Counted from the first letter of the stretch, positions 1 to 11,276 are shown. The stretch is DNA of 64,000 nucleotides from Aestuariirhabdus litorea (GCF_003864255.1 NZ_QWEZ01000001.1:1054001-1118000); one strand, 5' to 3'. Notes: a model not told the origin generated them from the letters alone. Program-made: numbers and translations.

Positions 1-30
1 AGCCTGGAGGGGCGCCTGAGGGGAACCGAG

Positions 31-396
31 ATGGTCTATCAGGCCGCCTGTGCCTTCTTTGACCGGCCCCAGTCCTGCACGCTGCAGCAGCTGATGCCCC
101 GGCCCCTTTTACAGGCGCTGCAGCTGTCTTGTGACACCTCTCCGCCCGAGAGTGATGATGCCCTGGGGCGTCGACTGGGACGCTTGCTCTACGATGTCAG
201 GGAGGATGACCTGAGGATGCGGCAACAGCTGGGGGCCAGCGACCAGGTAGCGCTCACCTTTGACCGGCTGCGTAAAAACTACCCCATGCGTCGTGAAAAC
301 AGCAGCCTGAGCCTGAGTGGCGCCGGGAGCGCACTGTCAGCCGGGTTGCAGGCACTGGGGTTCACCATCAATCCGGATAAGGAGGAGAGCCTGTGA
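31..396 (+). CDS. Hypothetical protein, possibly 5'-partial
   Basis: I do not recognise this 121-residue protein. It has no obvious signal peptide or membrane segment; it is mixed-charge and rich in Leu and Arg, so probably cytoplasmic. The ATG at 31 has a purine-rich GAGGGG stretch about 10 bases upstream, but the same frame is open to the window edge, so the true start may lie outside. Its stop overlaps the GTG start of the next gene (GTGA), which implies translational coupling with the ATP-NAD kinase family gene. Function is unknown. Confidence 0.6.
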   Translation: MVYQAACAFFDRPQSCTLQQLMPRPLLQALQLSCDTSPPESDDALGRRLGRLLYDVREDDLRMRQQLGASDQVALTFDRLRKNYPMRRENSSLSLSGAGSALSAGLQALGFTINPDKEESL

Positions 397-1535
397 CGGG
401 ATCGACACGAGTATTTCGACTGGGGCTGATCATCAACCCGCTGGCGGGCATTGGCGGTGCCGTTGGCCTCAAGGGCAGTGATGGAGAGGCGATTGTCGAT
501 AAGGCGCTGGCCATGGGGGCGGTCCCCCACGCCGCCGATCGTACCCGTCACGCGTTGTCGGCGATTCTGCCCCTCAAGGCACAGGTTAAGCTCCTCACTT
601 ATCCTCGTGAGATGGGCGAGTCGCTGGCGCGGGAGATGGGCTTCGAGGTTGAGGTGCTGGGGCAGATTGAGTCGGGGCACACCACCGCGGCCGATACCGA
701 ACGTGCTGCGCGTGAGCTCCAGCAGGTCGGGGTAGATCTGATCCTGTTTGCCGGCGGGGACGGGACGGCCCGTAACATCTGCCACTCAGTGGGGGAGATG
801 CAACCGGTGTTGGGGGTGCCCGCAGGGGTCAAGATCCATTCGGGTGTCTATGCCGTGACCCCGCTGGCCGCCGGGGAGGTGGTGCGCCAGCTGATCGCCG
901 GGGATCTGGTGACCATCGCCGAGGCGGAGGTCCGGGATATCGACGAAGAGGCGTTTCGCGAAGGACGCGTGCGCGCCCGCTACTATGGCGACCTTCTGGT
1001 TCCCCGTGCCCACCAGTACCTGCAGCGGGTCAAGCAGGGGGGGCGCGAGGTGGAGGAGCTGGTGCTGCAGGATATTGCCGCCGGCCTGATCGAGGAGATG
1101 GAGCCGGATGCCTTTTATGTGGTTGGTCCGGGCACCACCACCCGCGGTCTTATGGAGGAGATGGGGCTTGATAACACACTGCTGGGCGTCGACCTGGTCA
1201 GGGATCAGCTGCTGCTGGCGGCCGATGCCACTGCCGAACAGCTTCTCGAGCTAACCGAGGGGGGAGAACTCTATATCGTTGTGACCGCCATCGGCGGGCA
1301 GGGGCATATCTTCGGGCGCGGCAACCACCAGATCTCACCGGAGCTGATTCGTCGGGCCGGTATCGATCACATTCGGGTCATTGCCACCAAATCCAAGCTG
1401 GCCGAACTAGGGGGGGCTCCCCTGCAGGTGGACACCGGTGAGCCGGATCTGGATGCCGCGTTATCGGGGCATATCCGGGTCATTACCGGTTACAAGGATG
1501 CCGTGCTCTACCCGGTAGGGTTGGGAAAAGGGTAG
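393..1535 (+). CDS. ATP-NAD kinase family protein (NAD kinase/AcoX-like)
   Basis: A 380-residue cytoplasmic protein of the ATP-NAD/AcoX kinase superfamily. The key signature is FAGGDGTARNIC near residue 121, the GGDGT nucleotide/polyphosphate-binding loop of NAD and diacylglycerol kinases. The N-terminal GLIINPLAGIGG stretch is also typical. The C-terminal part (GNHQISPELIRRAG) matches the longer bacterial subfamily, not housekeeping NadK, which is about 290 residues. The exact substrate in this subfamily is not settled, so I give no gene symbol. Translation starts at GTG 393, overlapping the preceding stop codon. Dispersed hairpins follow the gene. Confidence 0.85.
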   Translation: MTGSTRVFRLGLIINPLAGIGGAVGLKGSDGEAIVDKALAMGAVPHAADRTRHALSAILPLKAQVKLLTYPREMGESLAREMGFEVEVLGQIESGHTTAADTERAARELQQVGVDLILFAGGDGTARNICHSVGEMQPVLGVPAGVKIHSGVYAVTPLAAGEVVRQLIAGDLVTIAEAEVRDIDEEAFREGRVRARYYGDLLVPRAHQYLQRVKQGGREVEELVLQDIAAGLIEEMEPDAFYVVGPGTTTRGLMEEMGLDNTLLGVDLVRDQLLLAADATAEQLLELTEGGELYIVVTAIGGQGHIFGRGNHQISPELIRRAGIDHIRVIATKSKLAELGGAPLQVDTGEPDLDAALSGHIRVITGYKDAVLYPVGLGKG

Positions 1536-1575
1536 CTCGGTCTTCAGTCCGACATATCTATCCCGGCACAGGCAT

Positions 1576-1593
1576 GTCGGGCGAAAGCCCGAC
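1576..1593. repeat. REP-like hairpin GTCGGGC-GAAA-GCCCGAC
   Basis: A perfect 7-bp inverted repeat with a GAAA loop. It belongs to the same family as the hairpins at 15448-15465, 15488-15505 and 42252-42269, all in intergenic DNA. Such short GC-rich palindromes are dispersed widely in many gammaproteobacterial genomes. Confidence 0.75.
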
Positions 1594-1624
1594 TCACAGG
1601 GTGCAGCATAGGAGGCGGGCGTAG

Positions 1625-1692
1625 GTTGGCCTTTAGGCCAGCAAGTTGGCCTTTAGGCCAGCAAGTTGGCCGGTACGGGAAGTACCGGCCAG
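1625..1692. repeat. Tandem 20-bp hairpin units downstream of htpX
   Basis: Two identical direct 20-bp units (1625-1644 and 1645-1664) each hold the small palindrome TTGGCC-TTTA-GGCCA. A third unit starts with the same GTTGGCC but contains a longer hairpin, CCGGTAC-GGGA-AGTACCGG. The block lies between two convergent genes. The third hairpin could help end htpX transcription, but no T-run follows it on the minus strand, so a terminator role is doubtful. Confidence 0.7.
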
Positions 1693-1699
1693 GGGAGGG

Positions 1700-2563
1700 T
1701 TACTGAACGCTACGCAGGGCCGCGATGCGCTTTTCCAGCGGCGGGTGGCTCATAAAGAACTCCGCCATGCTTTTCTTGCCGTTGATGCCGAAGGCGACCA
1801 GTGACCCCTCCAGGTGGGGCTCGCTGTTGTTGCGCAGGCGCTCGAGGGCGGCGATCATCTTTTCACGTCCGGCCAGCTGGGCGCCGCCGATGTCGGCGCG
1901 GAATTCGCGCTGGCGAGAGAAGAAGGCCACCACGATGCTGGCGAGGATGCCAAACAGCATCTCCAGCACGAAGACCACGCCCATATAGGCAAACATGCCC
2001 AGTCCTTCACCCTCTTCATTATTCTGGCTGACAACGCTGCTGATGATGTTGGCGATGATGCGGGCGATAAAGATCACGAAGGTGTTCACCACCCCCTGGA
2101 TCAGGGCCAGGGTCACCATGTCGCCATTGGCGATGTGGCTTACCTCGTGTCCCAGCACCGCTTCCGCCTCGTCCTGGCTCATGTTGTTCAGCAGGCCGGT
2201 ACTGACGGCGACCAGCGCATCGTCACGCTTCATACCGGTGGCAAAAGCATTGATATCCTCAGCGGGGTAGATCGCCACCTGCGGCATGCCGATGCCGGCG
2301 GCTTTTGCCTGACGGCTAACGGTCTCCAACAACCAGCGCTCAGTGCTGTTTGCGGGGGTTTCAATCACCTTGGCGCCGGTGGAGCGCAGGGCCATGGTTT
2401 TGGAGAGTGCCAGTGAGATCAGGGATCCACCAAAACCAAAGGCGGCGGCGATCATCAGCAGGCCCGTGGTACTGCGACCATCGACACCGAACAGGCTCAT
2501 GACGATGCTCAGAACGAGCAGCACGGCGAGGTTGGTTATCAGAAAAAGTCCAATACGCATCAT
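1700..2563 (-). CDS. htpX: Membrane-bound zinc metalloprotease HtpX
   Basis: HtpX is an inner-membrane M48-family endopeptidase that works with FtsH in membrane protein quality control. The 287-residue protein has two N-terminal membrane segments (about 4-24 and 34-54), the zinc motif HEVSH near residue 140, a second hydrophobic pair at about 155-210, and the downstream EFRAD glutamate motif that supplies the third zinc ligand. The N-terminus [15 protein letters not shown] closely matches enterobacterial HtpX. An AGGA sits upstream of the paired ATGs. In P. aeruginosa, too, htpX lies close to alaA and sagS. Confidence 0.96.
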   Translation of the reverse strand: MMRIGLFLITNLAVLLVLSIVMSLFGVDGRSTTGLLMIAAAFGFGGSLISLALSKTMALRSTGAKVIETPANSTERWLLETVSRQAKAAGIGMPQVAIYPAEDINAFATGMKRDDALVAVSTGLLNNMSQDEAEAVLGHEVSHIANGDMVTLALIQGVVNTFVIFIARIIANIISSVVSQNNEEGEGLGMFAYMGVVFVLEMLFGILASIVVAFFSRQREFRADIGGAQLAGREKMIAALERLRNNSEPHLEGSLVAFGINGKKSMAEFFMSHPPLEKRIAALRSVQ

Positions 2564-2789
2564 GGGTAGGGTTTCCTTGTGAGGATGAAAATTCAGTTAG
2601 CTAAAATATGCGGACAGGTGGACCTATTTCAATCCCCGCAATGTAAAGAGAATGAAAAGGCCAGTGCGCCCGCAGCTCGGCGCTAAAGCGCCCCCCAGGT
2701 CCCGCTCCACAGCCGGGGTGGGGCTGGGTAGGTCGGGCTTTATTTAACCCGGCATTTAACCCGGCAGGGTGGGGCAGCAGGGCGGAGGA

Positions 2790-3233
2790 CTAACTTCCGG
2801 GGCGTTTGCGGTGAAACAGCTCCAGCAACAGGCGCCTGACCAGTAACGCATCCTGTTGGTTAAGGGCGGTGCGTAGCTGGTGGGCGAGGGTGCCCTGCTG
2901 GGTGGCCACGGTGGCGGGCAGGTCGTCCAGGGGCTCCAGGGGGAGGTCAACCGGGGAGGTCAGCGCCAAAAAGGCGCGCTCGGCCAGTACCGCTTGCCCC
3001 AGGCCATCCTGGCGGGACTGGTCGTGGTAACGAAGGTATTGCTCATCGGCGAGCCAGAGCATGCTACTGAAGCAGGCCAGGTGGCGGGCGCTGGGGATGC
3101 CGAACTCGTCGAGCTCAAACTCGCCGATGATCTCGTCGACGTAGATATCCCCCTTGCGGGGGAAGTAGCTGTAAAGTTTTAGCAGGATGCGAGCACAATC
3201 CTGGTAAAAATCATCAATGTGGATATCGGCCAT
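2790..3233 (-). CDS. Conserved hypothetical protein next to alaA
   Basis: A 147-residue acidic, soluble protein with no recognised motif. It starts at an ATG with a strong GAGGAGC ribosome site on the minus strand and follows alaA by about 40 bases on the same strand, so the two are probably co-transcribed. A small gene at this position between htpX and the aminotransferase also fits the Pseudomonas arrangement as I remember it. The sequence is rich in aromatic and leucine residues (DFYQDCARILLKLYSYFPRKG) and looks all-helical. No function can be assigned. Confidence 0.8.
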   Translation of the reverse strand: MADIHIDDFYQDCARILLKLYSYFPRKGDIYVDEIIGEFELDEFGIPSARHLACFSSMLWLADEQYLRYHDQSRQDGLGQAVLAERAFLALTSPVDLPLEPLDDLPATVATQQGTLAHQLRTALNQQDALLVRRLLLELFHRKRPGS

Positions 3234-3274
3234 TGCAGCTCCTCTGCGGTTGTCCAGAGTCCATCTCGCCTCGA

Positions 3275-4489
3275 CTACTGGCGGTAGGTCTTAAGGAAGT
3301 GTCCCAGGCGTTCGATCGCCATTTCCAGTACATCGACCCGGGGCAGGGTAACGATGCGGAAATGGTCTGTCGCCGGCCAGTTGAAGGCACTGCCTTGTAC
3401 CAGCAGGATCTTCTCCTGTCGCAGCAGATCGAGCACCATCCGCTGATCGTCGATAATGGGATAGCGCTTGGGGTCCAGGCGTGGGAACAGGTAGAGCGCC
3501 CCTTTGGGTTTGACGCAGCTGACCCCCGGAATCTCATTAAGCATCTCCCAGGCGCGATCTCGCTGCTCGAGCAGGCGGCCGCCGGGAAGCACCAGGTCGT
3601 TGATGCTCTGGTAGCCCCCCAAAGCGGTCTGGATGGCAAACTGGGTGGGCACATTGGCACAGAGTCGCATATTGGCGAGAATGTCGAGCCCTTCGATATA
3701 GCTGGCCGCGGGCAGGCGGTGGCCGCTGATCACCATCCAGCCGGAGCGGAAGCCTGCGGCGCGGTAGGATTTTGAGAGGCCGTTGAAGGTGATGATCAGC
3801 AGGTCGTCGGCCAATGCCGCCAGCGAGGTATGCTGGGTGCCGTCGTAGAGAATCCGGTCGTAGATCTCATCGGCATAGATGATCAGCGAGTGCTCGCGGG
3901 CAATCTGCAGCAGCTCCTGCAGCAGCTCCGGCGGGTAAACGGCCCCGGTGGGGTTGTTGGGGTTGATGATCACTATGCCGCGGGTCTTGTCGGTGATTTT
4001 GCGGCGAATATCCTCAGGGTCGGGATACCAGTCTGCCTGTTCGTCGCACAGGTAATGGATCGGTTTGCCGCCCGCCAGGCTGACAGCAGCGGTCCATAAG
4101 GGGTAGTCGGGGGCGGGGATCAACATTTCGTCGCCGTTGTTGAGCAGTGCCTGCATCGCCATCACGATCAGCTCACTGACACCGTTGCCGATGTAGATAT
4201 CCTCAATGCCGACATCCATTACCCCCTTTTTCTGGAAGTCCTGCATGACCGCTTTGCGGGCGCTGAACAGCCCTTTTGAGTCACAGTAGCCCTGTGACTG
4301 GGGCAGGTTGTGGATCACATCCTGGATGATCTCTTCCGGGGCGTCGAAACCAAAAGGGGCGGGATTGCCGATGTTCAGCTTCAGGACCCGGTGACCCTCC
4401 TCTTCGAGCCGCTTGGCCTCCTGCAGCACAGGACCACGGATGTCGTAACAGACGTTAGCCAACTTCCCAGACTTTCTGATCTCCTTCAT
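3275..4489 (-). CDS. alaA: Pyridoxal phosphate aminotransferase, AlaA-type
   Basis: A fold-type I aminotransferase of 404 residues, essentially the length of E. coli AlaA, which makes alanine from pyruvate using glutamate. Visible motifs are NIGNPAPFGFD near the N-terminus, the NPNNPTGAVY cofactor-binding segment, YADEIYDRI and the PLP lysine in FNGLSKSYRAAGFRSGWM. I place the start at the ATG at 4489 because GGAAGG lies a few bases upstream; the frame extends to a TTG at 4510 that lacks a ribosome site. The adjacent small gene follows on the same strand. Confidence 0.93.
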   Translation of the reverse strand: MKEIRKSGKLANVCYDIRGPVLQEAKRLEEEGHRVLKLNIGNPAPFGFDAPEEIIQDVIHNLPQSQGYCDSKGLFSARKAVMQDFQKKGVMDVGIEDIYIGNGVSELIVMAMQALLNNGDEMLIPAPDYPLWTAAVSLAGGKPIHYLCDEQADWYPDPEDIRRKITDKTRGIVIINPNNPTGAVYPPELLQELLQIAREHSLIIYADEIYDRILYDGTQHTSLAALADDLLIITFNGLSKSYRAAGFRSGWMVISGHRLPAASYIEGLDILANMRLCANVPTQFAIQTALGGYQSINDLVLPGGRLLEQRDRAWEMLNEIPGVSCVKPKGALYLFPRLDPKRYPIIDDQRMVLDLLRQEKILLVQGSAFNWPATDHFRIVTLPRVDVLEMAIERLGHFLKTYRQ

Positions 4490-4653
4490 ACCCTTCCCGC
4501 TTGGCTCCAACTTGGTTTTTGTCGTGTATCGGTGTGTGCCTGTGGCTGATAAGACCCGCTACCGAGGCAGGTTATCATACGGTTTGCCGGAGCAGGTTGC
4601 ATCACCCAAATTCCCGAAGCCCCTGTCGTCATCGACATTCGCCAGGTCTGCGC

Positions 4654-4682
4654 TTGCTTATATAGATTGCTCACAATATAAT
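4654..4682 (+). promoter_or_regulatory. Promoter and candidate OspR/OhrR-type operator of the peroxidase gene
   Basis: A -35 TTGCTT (4654-4659) and a perfect -10 TATAAT (4677-4682) are separated by 17 bases, which puts transcription start about 20 bases before the peroxidase ATG. The dyad ATTG-CTCA-CAAT (4666-4677) sits between the elements and touches the -10. MarR/OhrR repressors bind such AT-rich dyads, and a marR-family gene follows the peroxidase. The regulator-operator link is inference. Confidence 0.6.
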
Positions 4683-4708
4683 TTTGCAAACAGTAAAAGG
4701 AGAGCGTA

Positions 4709-5197
4709 ATGAGCACTGACCTGTACAGCCTGAAGTGTCGAACCATCAATGGCGAGGAGACGAGCCTGGAAGCCTTCAAAGACAAGGTGATGCTGATCGT
4801 CAATACGGCCAGCCGTTGTGGCTTTACCCCGCAGTACAAGGGTCTTGAGGCGTTGCACCAAAAATACAAGGATGAGGGGTTGGTGGTTCTGGGGTTTCCC
4901 TGTAACCAGTTTCGTGATCAGGAGCCGGGGGACGAGGGCGAGATCGCCAGTTTTTGTGAAATGAATTTTGGCGTCAGCTTTCCCCTGTTTGCCAAAATTG
5001 ACGTCAATGGAGACAATGCCCATCCCCTGTTCAAGCAGCTCAAGCAAGCCGCGCCCGGCCTGCTGGGCTCGCAAGGGGTTAAATGGAACTTCACCAAGTT
5101 CCTGGTTGCACCCGGTGGACAACGGGTCAAACGTTTTGCCCCGCTGACCAAACCGGCCAGGCTGGAGCAGGAGGTCGAGGCGATGCTGAGAAGCTGA
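4709..5197 (+). CDS. Glutathione peroxidase family protein (Cys type)
   Basis: A thioredoxin-fold peroxidase of 162 residues that reduces hydrogen peroxide or organic hydroperoxides, probably using thioredoxin or glutathione. The signature NTASRCGFTPQYKGLE holds the peroxidatic cysteine (no selenocysteine), followed by GFPCNQFRDQEPG with the second conserved cysteine and glutamine, and by the tryptophan motif VKWNFTKFLV. It has a good AAAGGAGAG ribosome site and its own promoter. The marR-type regulator starts about 30 bases downstream, so the two form an oxidant-response operon like PA2826-ospR in P. aeruginosa. Confidence 0.95.
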   Translation: MSTDLYSLKCRTINGEETSLEAFKDKVMLIVNTASRCGFTPQYKGLEALHQKYKDEGLVVLGFPCNQFRDQEPGDEGEIASFCEMNFGVSFPLFAKIDVNGDNAHPLFKQLKQAAPGLLGSQGVKWNFTKFLVAPGGQRVKRFAPLTKPARLEQEVEAMLRS

Positions 5198-5229
5198 CCC
5201 TCACGCCCGGCCAGCAGGAAAGGAGACCC

Positions 5230-5676
5230 ATGAGCGCTGCGGACCAATTAAAGCTCGATAACCAGCTCTGCTTTGCCCTCTACGCAGGCTCCAGAGCCAT
5301 CACCCGCCTTTACCGGCCCTTGCTGGAGCCTCTGGGCTTGACCTACCCGCAGTACCTCGTGTTACTGGTGCTGTGGGAAAGGCGCCCCCAGGCGATCAAT
5401 GTCAAGGAGCTGGGGGAGAAGCTTTCCCTGGACAGTGGCACCCTGACCCCCCTGCTTAAGCGGATGGAGCAGTCGACATTGATTGTTCGCAAGCGCAGCA
5501 AACAGGATGAGCGGGCCCGCGAGATATCCTTAACCGCGAAGGGGACCGCTTTGCGGGTTCAGGCGAGCTGCATCCCGGCCAGGTTGATGCAAAGTGCAGG
5601 GGTCTCGGCAGAGCAGGTTGCTGAGGTGCGAGGGGTGTTGCGAGCGTTGCTGGCCCAAGTGGAGGCTGGCGAATAA
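5230..5676 (+). CDS. ospR: MarR-family redox regulator, OspR/OhrR-like
   Basis: A 148-residue winged-helix repressor. The N-terminal LDNQLCFALYAGSRA holds Cys14 at the position of the reactive cysteine in the OhrR/OspR group, and a second cysteine, Cys114 (ASCIPARL), could form the disulfide seen in two-cysteine members. The DNA-binding region is NVKELGEKLSLDSGTLTPLLKRME followed by the wing RKRSKQDERAREI. The chosen ATG at 5230 has AAAGGAGA just upstream; the open frame extends back into the peroxidase gene but lacks a ribosome site there. It probably represses the peroxidase promoter and is released by peroxide. The gene converges with the kinase gene, leaving a 4-bp gap. Confidence 0.88.
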   Translation: MSAADQLKLDNQLCFALYAGSRAITRLYRPLLEPLGLTYPQYLVLLVLWERRPQAINVKELGEKLSLDSGTLTPLLKRMEQSTLIVRKRSKQDERAREISLTAKGTALRVQASCIPARLMQSAGVSAEQVAEVRGVLRALLAQVEAGE

Positions 5677-5680
5677 TCGC

Positions 5681-8068
<2,388 letters not shown>

Positions 8069-8089
8069 GGCTGCAGCGATCGGTGGTGA

Positions 8090-8932
8090 TTAGTCATACA
8101 CGTTCTTTTTCTTCCACTCATCCTCGGGCGATGTGATTTCATCGAGTTTTTGGCTCAGCTGGTTGTCCGTCTCCGCTGCTGGTTGGGCCTTGCCTTTATT
8201 GCGTGATCGCTCCTCTTCCTCCTGCAGGTGTTTTATGAGCGTACGCAGCTTCTGGATCTGCTCCGTATACTGATTGTTGTCGTTGTTCTTGGTGAGGTCG
8301 GCAGAGGCGCGCATGTAGTGGTGAAGCGCGAGTTTGATTTTGCCTTCCCGGCGGGCCTGGGTCGCCATGTTGCGAAATGCGTCGTAACTGGTGACAACCA
8401 GCAGGTGCTTAAGCAGGGCGTTGTATTTTTTGGCGTCGGCTTTGCTGACTCTTCCCGCTTTGGCCCCGGTTACCAGAACGCGATGGGCATCCTGCAGCAG
8501 GCTTTGAATCTCGGCCGCCTGGCTTTCGCTGCTGATCTGAAGGGGAGTGGTTGCAGGTGCTGGCGGGGCCTCCATCTCCTCCTGGGTGAGCTCTATCCGT
8601 TTTTGTACGTTGATCTGTTGATCTTTGGGCGCATAGGGAAGCATCTGCTTTAACGTAAACAGCTTTTCCGAAAGCAGGAAAGTGAGCAGTCCTTTTTGCA
8701 GGTAATGGGTGGGCAGGTCGGCCAGCATATAGTCGATACGGCGAACACGGTCGTTGCCTTCAGCCACTTTACGGGCACGCTCAAGCTTGGCGTTTTCCAG
8801 CGCATGATTGATATAGGCGACGCCGATCAAGCCCAGCACCGCAAATACGATAATGCCGCTGATAAATAGGGGATCCACTCCGTTACTCCCGTAGACGCGT
8901 CTGTTGTTTTTTAATGTCGTCGGTAAATTCAA
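8090..8932 (-). CDS. Membrane-anchored conserved hypothetical protein upstream of sagS
   Basis: A 280-residue protein with one membrane segment near the N-terminus (about residues 22-43, GIIVFAVLGLIGVAYI). A large, highly charged and mostly helical domain follows, with likely coiled-coil parts (LIKHLQEEEERSRNKGKAQ). The middle (YDAFRNMATQARREGKIKLALHHYMRASADL) looks like a tetratricopeptide-type helical pair. It is transcribed just before the sensor kinase and is probably in the same operon, so a link to that signalling path is plausible but unproven. I do not recognise a named family. Confidence 0.75.
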   Translation of the reverse strand: MNLPTTLKNNRRVYGSNGVDPLFISGIIVFAVLGLIGVAYINHALENAKLERARKVAEGNDRVRRIDYMLADLPTHYLQKGLLTFLLSEKLFTLKQMLPYAPKDQQINVQKRIELTQEEMEAPPAPATTPLQISSESQAAEIQSLLQDAHRVLVTGAKAGRVSKADAKKYNALLKHLLVVTSYDAFRNMATQARREGKIKLALHHYMRASADLTKNNDNNQYTEQIQKLRTLIKHLQEEEERSRNKGKAQPAAETDNQLSQKLDEITSPEDEWKKKNVYD

Positions 8933-9141
8933 CTATAACCGATGAATTTCAACAATTATAGCTTCTGGGAACATCCGCAAGGGGGTGTAGGAACGGCGGC
9001 CGCAGTAGTCTATGAAAACCGGGTTGGCGTACTCTGTAAAAAGGGGGGGGGAGAAGGTGGTGGGCAGCCCGGGGAGGGGGCTCTAATAAGGTCACGGCGG
9101 CCACCCTGTGAGGGCCGTGCCGCCGCGAGCAGTTGCCTGGC

Positions 9142-10071
9142 TTAGTGGTAGTCCACCTCGCCGTTATGATCGGCACGAATAACCGTGCCGGCCTGGCCAT
9201 TTACGATCTCAAGGGCTTGCGCCAGGGAGCCGATGCCACCGATCTTTCCACCAGAGCGAACAAAGGCGTTGGCGGCTTCAACCTTGGGCCCCATGGAGCC
9301 GGCGGCGAAGCCATGCTCTTCCATCTGCTCTGGAGTCGCGGTTTTGATGGTCTTCTGGTCTGGCTTGCCCCAGTTGATGGCCACACCCTCAACATCGGTC
9401 AGTACCAGCAGGGCATCGGCTTTGAGGTCAATGGCCAATACCGTGGAGGCGCGATCTTTATCGACCACGGCCTCAACGCCTTGCCACTTCCCGCTCTCAT
9501 CCCGGGCGACCGGAACACCTCCACCTCCGGTGCAGATCACCATGGTGCCATTATCAACCAGCTGCTTGATGGAGTTAAGCTCCACAATCGACTTCGGCAT
9601 GGGGGAGGGAACGACCCGGCGGAAAAACTCGCCATCGGCCTTCATGAAATAGCCTTTGGTACGGGCAAGCTCTGTCGCCTGCTCCTGGCTATAGATGGGC
9701 CCCACAAACTTGTCGGGGCTGCTAAAGGCGGGGTCCTGGGTGTCGACCACCGTCTGGGTGAAGAGGCCGGCGATATGGGCATCGGGTAGTTCGTTGCGAA
9801 GCGCTTTCTCGAACTCGTACCCGATCATGCCCTGCGTCTCGGCCCCCAGCACGTCAAGGGGGTAGTTGCTGACATCCGGGTAGGCTTCGTTCTGCAGAGC
9901 CAGCAGGCCAACCTGGGGACCGTTTCCATGGGTGAGCACAACGGTATGCTCGCGGGCCACTTTGGCAATCGCTTTGGCGGCGGTTTCGATGTTGCGCTTT
10001 TGATTTTCAGCTTCCAGAGGTTCGCCCCTTTGCAGGATAGCGTTGCCTCCGAGTGCAATGACGACTAACAT
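9142..10071 (-). CDS. arcC: Carbamate kinase
   Basis: The last enzyme of the arginine deiminase pathway: carbamoyl phosphate plus ADP gives ATP, CO2 and ammonia. The 309-residue protein begins MLVVIALGGNAILQRG, the classic N-terminus of carbamate kinases, and contains THGNGPQVGLL, CTGGGGVPV, VDKDRAS and the C-terminal GSMGPKVEAANAFV substrate and nucleotide loops. It is third in the minus-strand order arcA-arcB-arcC. A strong hairpin separates it from arcB, which may set relative expression. A GC-rich inverted repeat at about 9093-9120 may end the operon, but no convincing T-run follows. Confidence 0.97.
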   Translation of the reverse strand: MLVVIALGGNAILQRGEPLEAENQKRNIETAAKAIAKVAREHTVVLTHGNGPQVGLLALQNEAYPDVSNYPLDVLGAETQGMIGYEFEKALRNELPDAHIAGLFTQTVVDTQDPAFSSPDKFVGPIYSQEQATELARTKGYFMKADGEFFRRVVPSPMPKSIVELNSIKQLVDNGTMVICTGGGGVPVARDESGKWQGVEAVVDKDRASTVLAIDLKADALLVLTDVEGVAINWGKPDQKTIKTATPEQMEEHGFAAGSMGPKVEAANAFVRSGGKIGGIGSLAQALEIVNGQAGTVIRADHNGEVDYH

Positions 10072-10094
10072 TTTGAACTCCTCTCAGGAGGGGC

Positions 10095-10136
10095 GCTGGC
10101 TGCCCGTGACCCTTTCAACTTTCGCGGGTAGCCAGC
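10095..10136 (-). promoter_or_regulatory. arcB-arcC intercistronic hairpin
   Basis: A 12-bp stem with one mismatch (10095-10106 pairs with 10125-10136) and an 18-base loop. It lies between the stop of arcB and the ribosome site of arcC and lacks a following T-run. This suits mRNA processing or partial attenuation better than full termination. Intercistronic processing of arc mRNA is known in P. aeruginosa; its occurrence here is inferred. Confidence 0.6.
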
Positions 10137-10165
10137 ATTTATCTGCCGTAGATAAGGGGTATCCC

Positions 10166-11167
10166 TTACTGTCCGAGGGTGGCCACCATCACAGCCTTGA
10201 TGGTGTGCATGCGGTTTTCAGCCTGGTCGAACACGATGGAGGCGGCAGACTCGAATACCTCGTCGGTAACCTCAAGGCCATCCAGTCCGTACTTCTGGAA
10301 GATCTCCTCGCCAATAATGGTTTCACGGTTGTGGAACGCGGGCAGGCAGTGCATGAACTTCACATTGGGGTTGCCGGTTGCTTCCATGACCTGCTTGTTG
10401 ACCTGGTAAGGGGTCAAATCCTTGATGCGCTCTGCCCATACGGAATCGGGCTCACCCATGGATACCCACACATCGGTATAAAGGAAGTCAGACCCTTTAA
10501 CGGCCTCTTTCACATCGCTGGTAATGGTGATCTTGGCACCGGTGGTTTTGGCGATCTCCTTGGCGACCTGAATCAGCTCAGGAATCGGGCGGCAGTGCTC
10601 CGGAGCGGCCATGCGGAAGTCCATCCCCATCTTGGCGGCACCGATCATCAGTGAGTCGCCCATGTTATTACCGCCATCGCCCAGGAAGGTAAAGGTGATT
10701 TCGTTGAGCTCTTTGCCGCTGTGCTCTTGCATGGTCAGGAAGTCGGCCAGGATCTGGGTGGGGTGGAACTCGTTGGTAAGGCCGTTCCACACCGGAACGC
10801 CGGCGTGCTTGGCCAGGTCTTCTACCACATCCTGCCCGAAACCGCGGTACTCAATGCCGTCGTACATGCGGCCCAGAACGCGGGCGGTATCCTTCATCGA
10901 CTCCTTCTTGCCGATCTGGGAGCCGGTGGGGCCCAGATAGGTAACGTGGGCACCCTGATCGTAAGCCGCCACTTCAAAGGCGCAGCGGGTACGGGTAGAG
11001 GTCTTCTCAAAAATCAGGGCGATGTTTTTACCCTTCAGGCGCTGGATCTCGTTGCCGGTGTATTTGGCCACCTTGAGGTCATCGGCGAGGCGGATCAAAA
11101 ACTTGATTTCACGGGGAGTGAGGTCTTCCAGCTTCAGGAAGTGACGGTTACGAAGATTAAAAGCCAT
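10166..11167 (-). CDS. arcB: Catabolic ornithine carbamoyltransferase
   Basis: Cleaves citrulline with phosphate into ornithine and carbamoyl phosphate in the arginine deiminase pathway. The 333-residue protein has the carbamoyl-phosphate loop [13 protein letters not shown], the [12 protein letters not shown] loop, the [16 protein letters not shown] motif and the ornithine-binding HCLPAFHN near the C-terminus. I place the start at the ATG at 11167, with AAGGA nine bases upstream; the frame extends by two codons to a TTG at 11173. Being between arcA and arcC identifies it as the catabolic rather than the biosynthetic (argF) enzyme. Confidence 0.96.
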   Translation of the reverse strand: MAFNLRNRHFLKLEDLTPREIKFLIRLADDLKVAKYTGNEIQRLKGKNIALIFEKTSTRTRCAFEVAAYDQGAHVTYLGPTGSQIGKKESMKDTARVLGRMYDGIEYRGFGQDVVEDLAKHAGVPVWNGLTNEFHPTQILADFLTMQEHSGKELNEITFTFLGDGGNNMGDSLMIGAAKMGMDFRMAAPEHCRPIPELIQVAKEIAKTTGAKITITSDVKEAVKGSDFLYTDVWVSMGEPDSVWAERIKDLTPYQVNKQVMEATGNPNVKFMHCLPAFHNRETIIGEEIFQKYGLDGLEVTDEVFESAASIVFDQAENRMHTIKAVMVATLGQ

Positions 11168-11242
11168 GATCAAATTCCTTCTTTTTAACGGGGGTTATTA
11201 CTCGCTCCGGCTCCACTGAGCCCAGAGCAGTTTTACAGGAGA

Positions 11243-11264
11243 GGTGGCCGGGTTAGCGGCCACC
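11243..11264 (-). promoter_or_regulatory. arcA-arcB intercistronic hairpin
   Basis: A perfect 7-bp inverted repeat, GGTGGCC / GGCCACC, with an 8-base loop, just after the arcA stop on the minus strand. No T-run follows, so arcB is probably still transcribed from the arcA promoter. It may stabilise or process the mRNA. Confidence 0.5.
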
Positions 11265-11276
11265 GGAACTCATCAA

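Noticed and set aside
3281-3292. GGCGGTAGGTCT in alaA as an ops site
   Set aside because: It is inside the coding end of alaA, on the strand opposite to that gene, and the final bases do not match.
9093-9120. Terminator of the arc operon
   Set aside because: A GC-rich inverted repeat exists but the arms are imperfect and no T-run follows on the minus strand.
8942-9145. 67-codon frame downstream of arcC
   Set aside because: No ribosome site; it arises from G-runs and GC-rich noncoding DNA.
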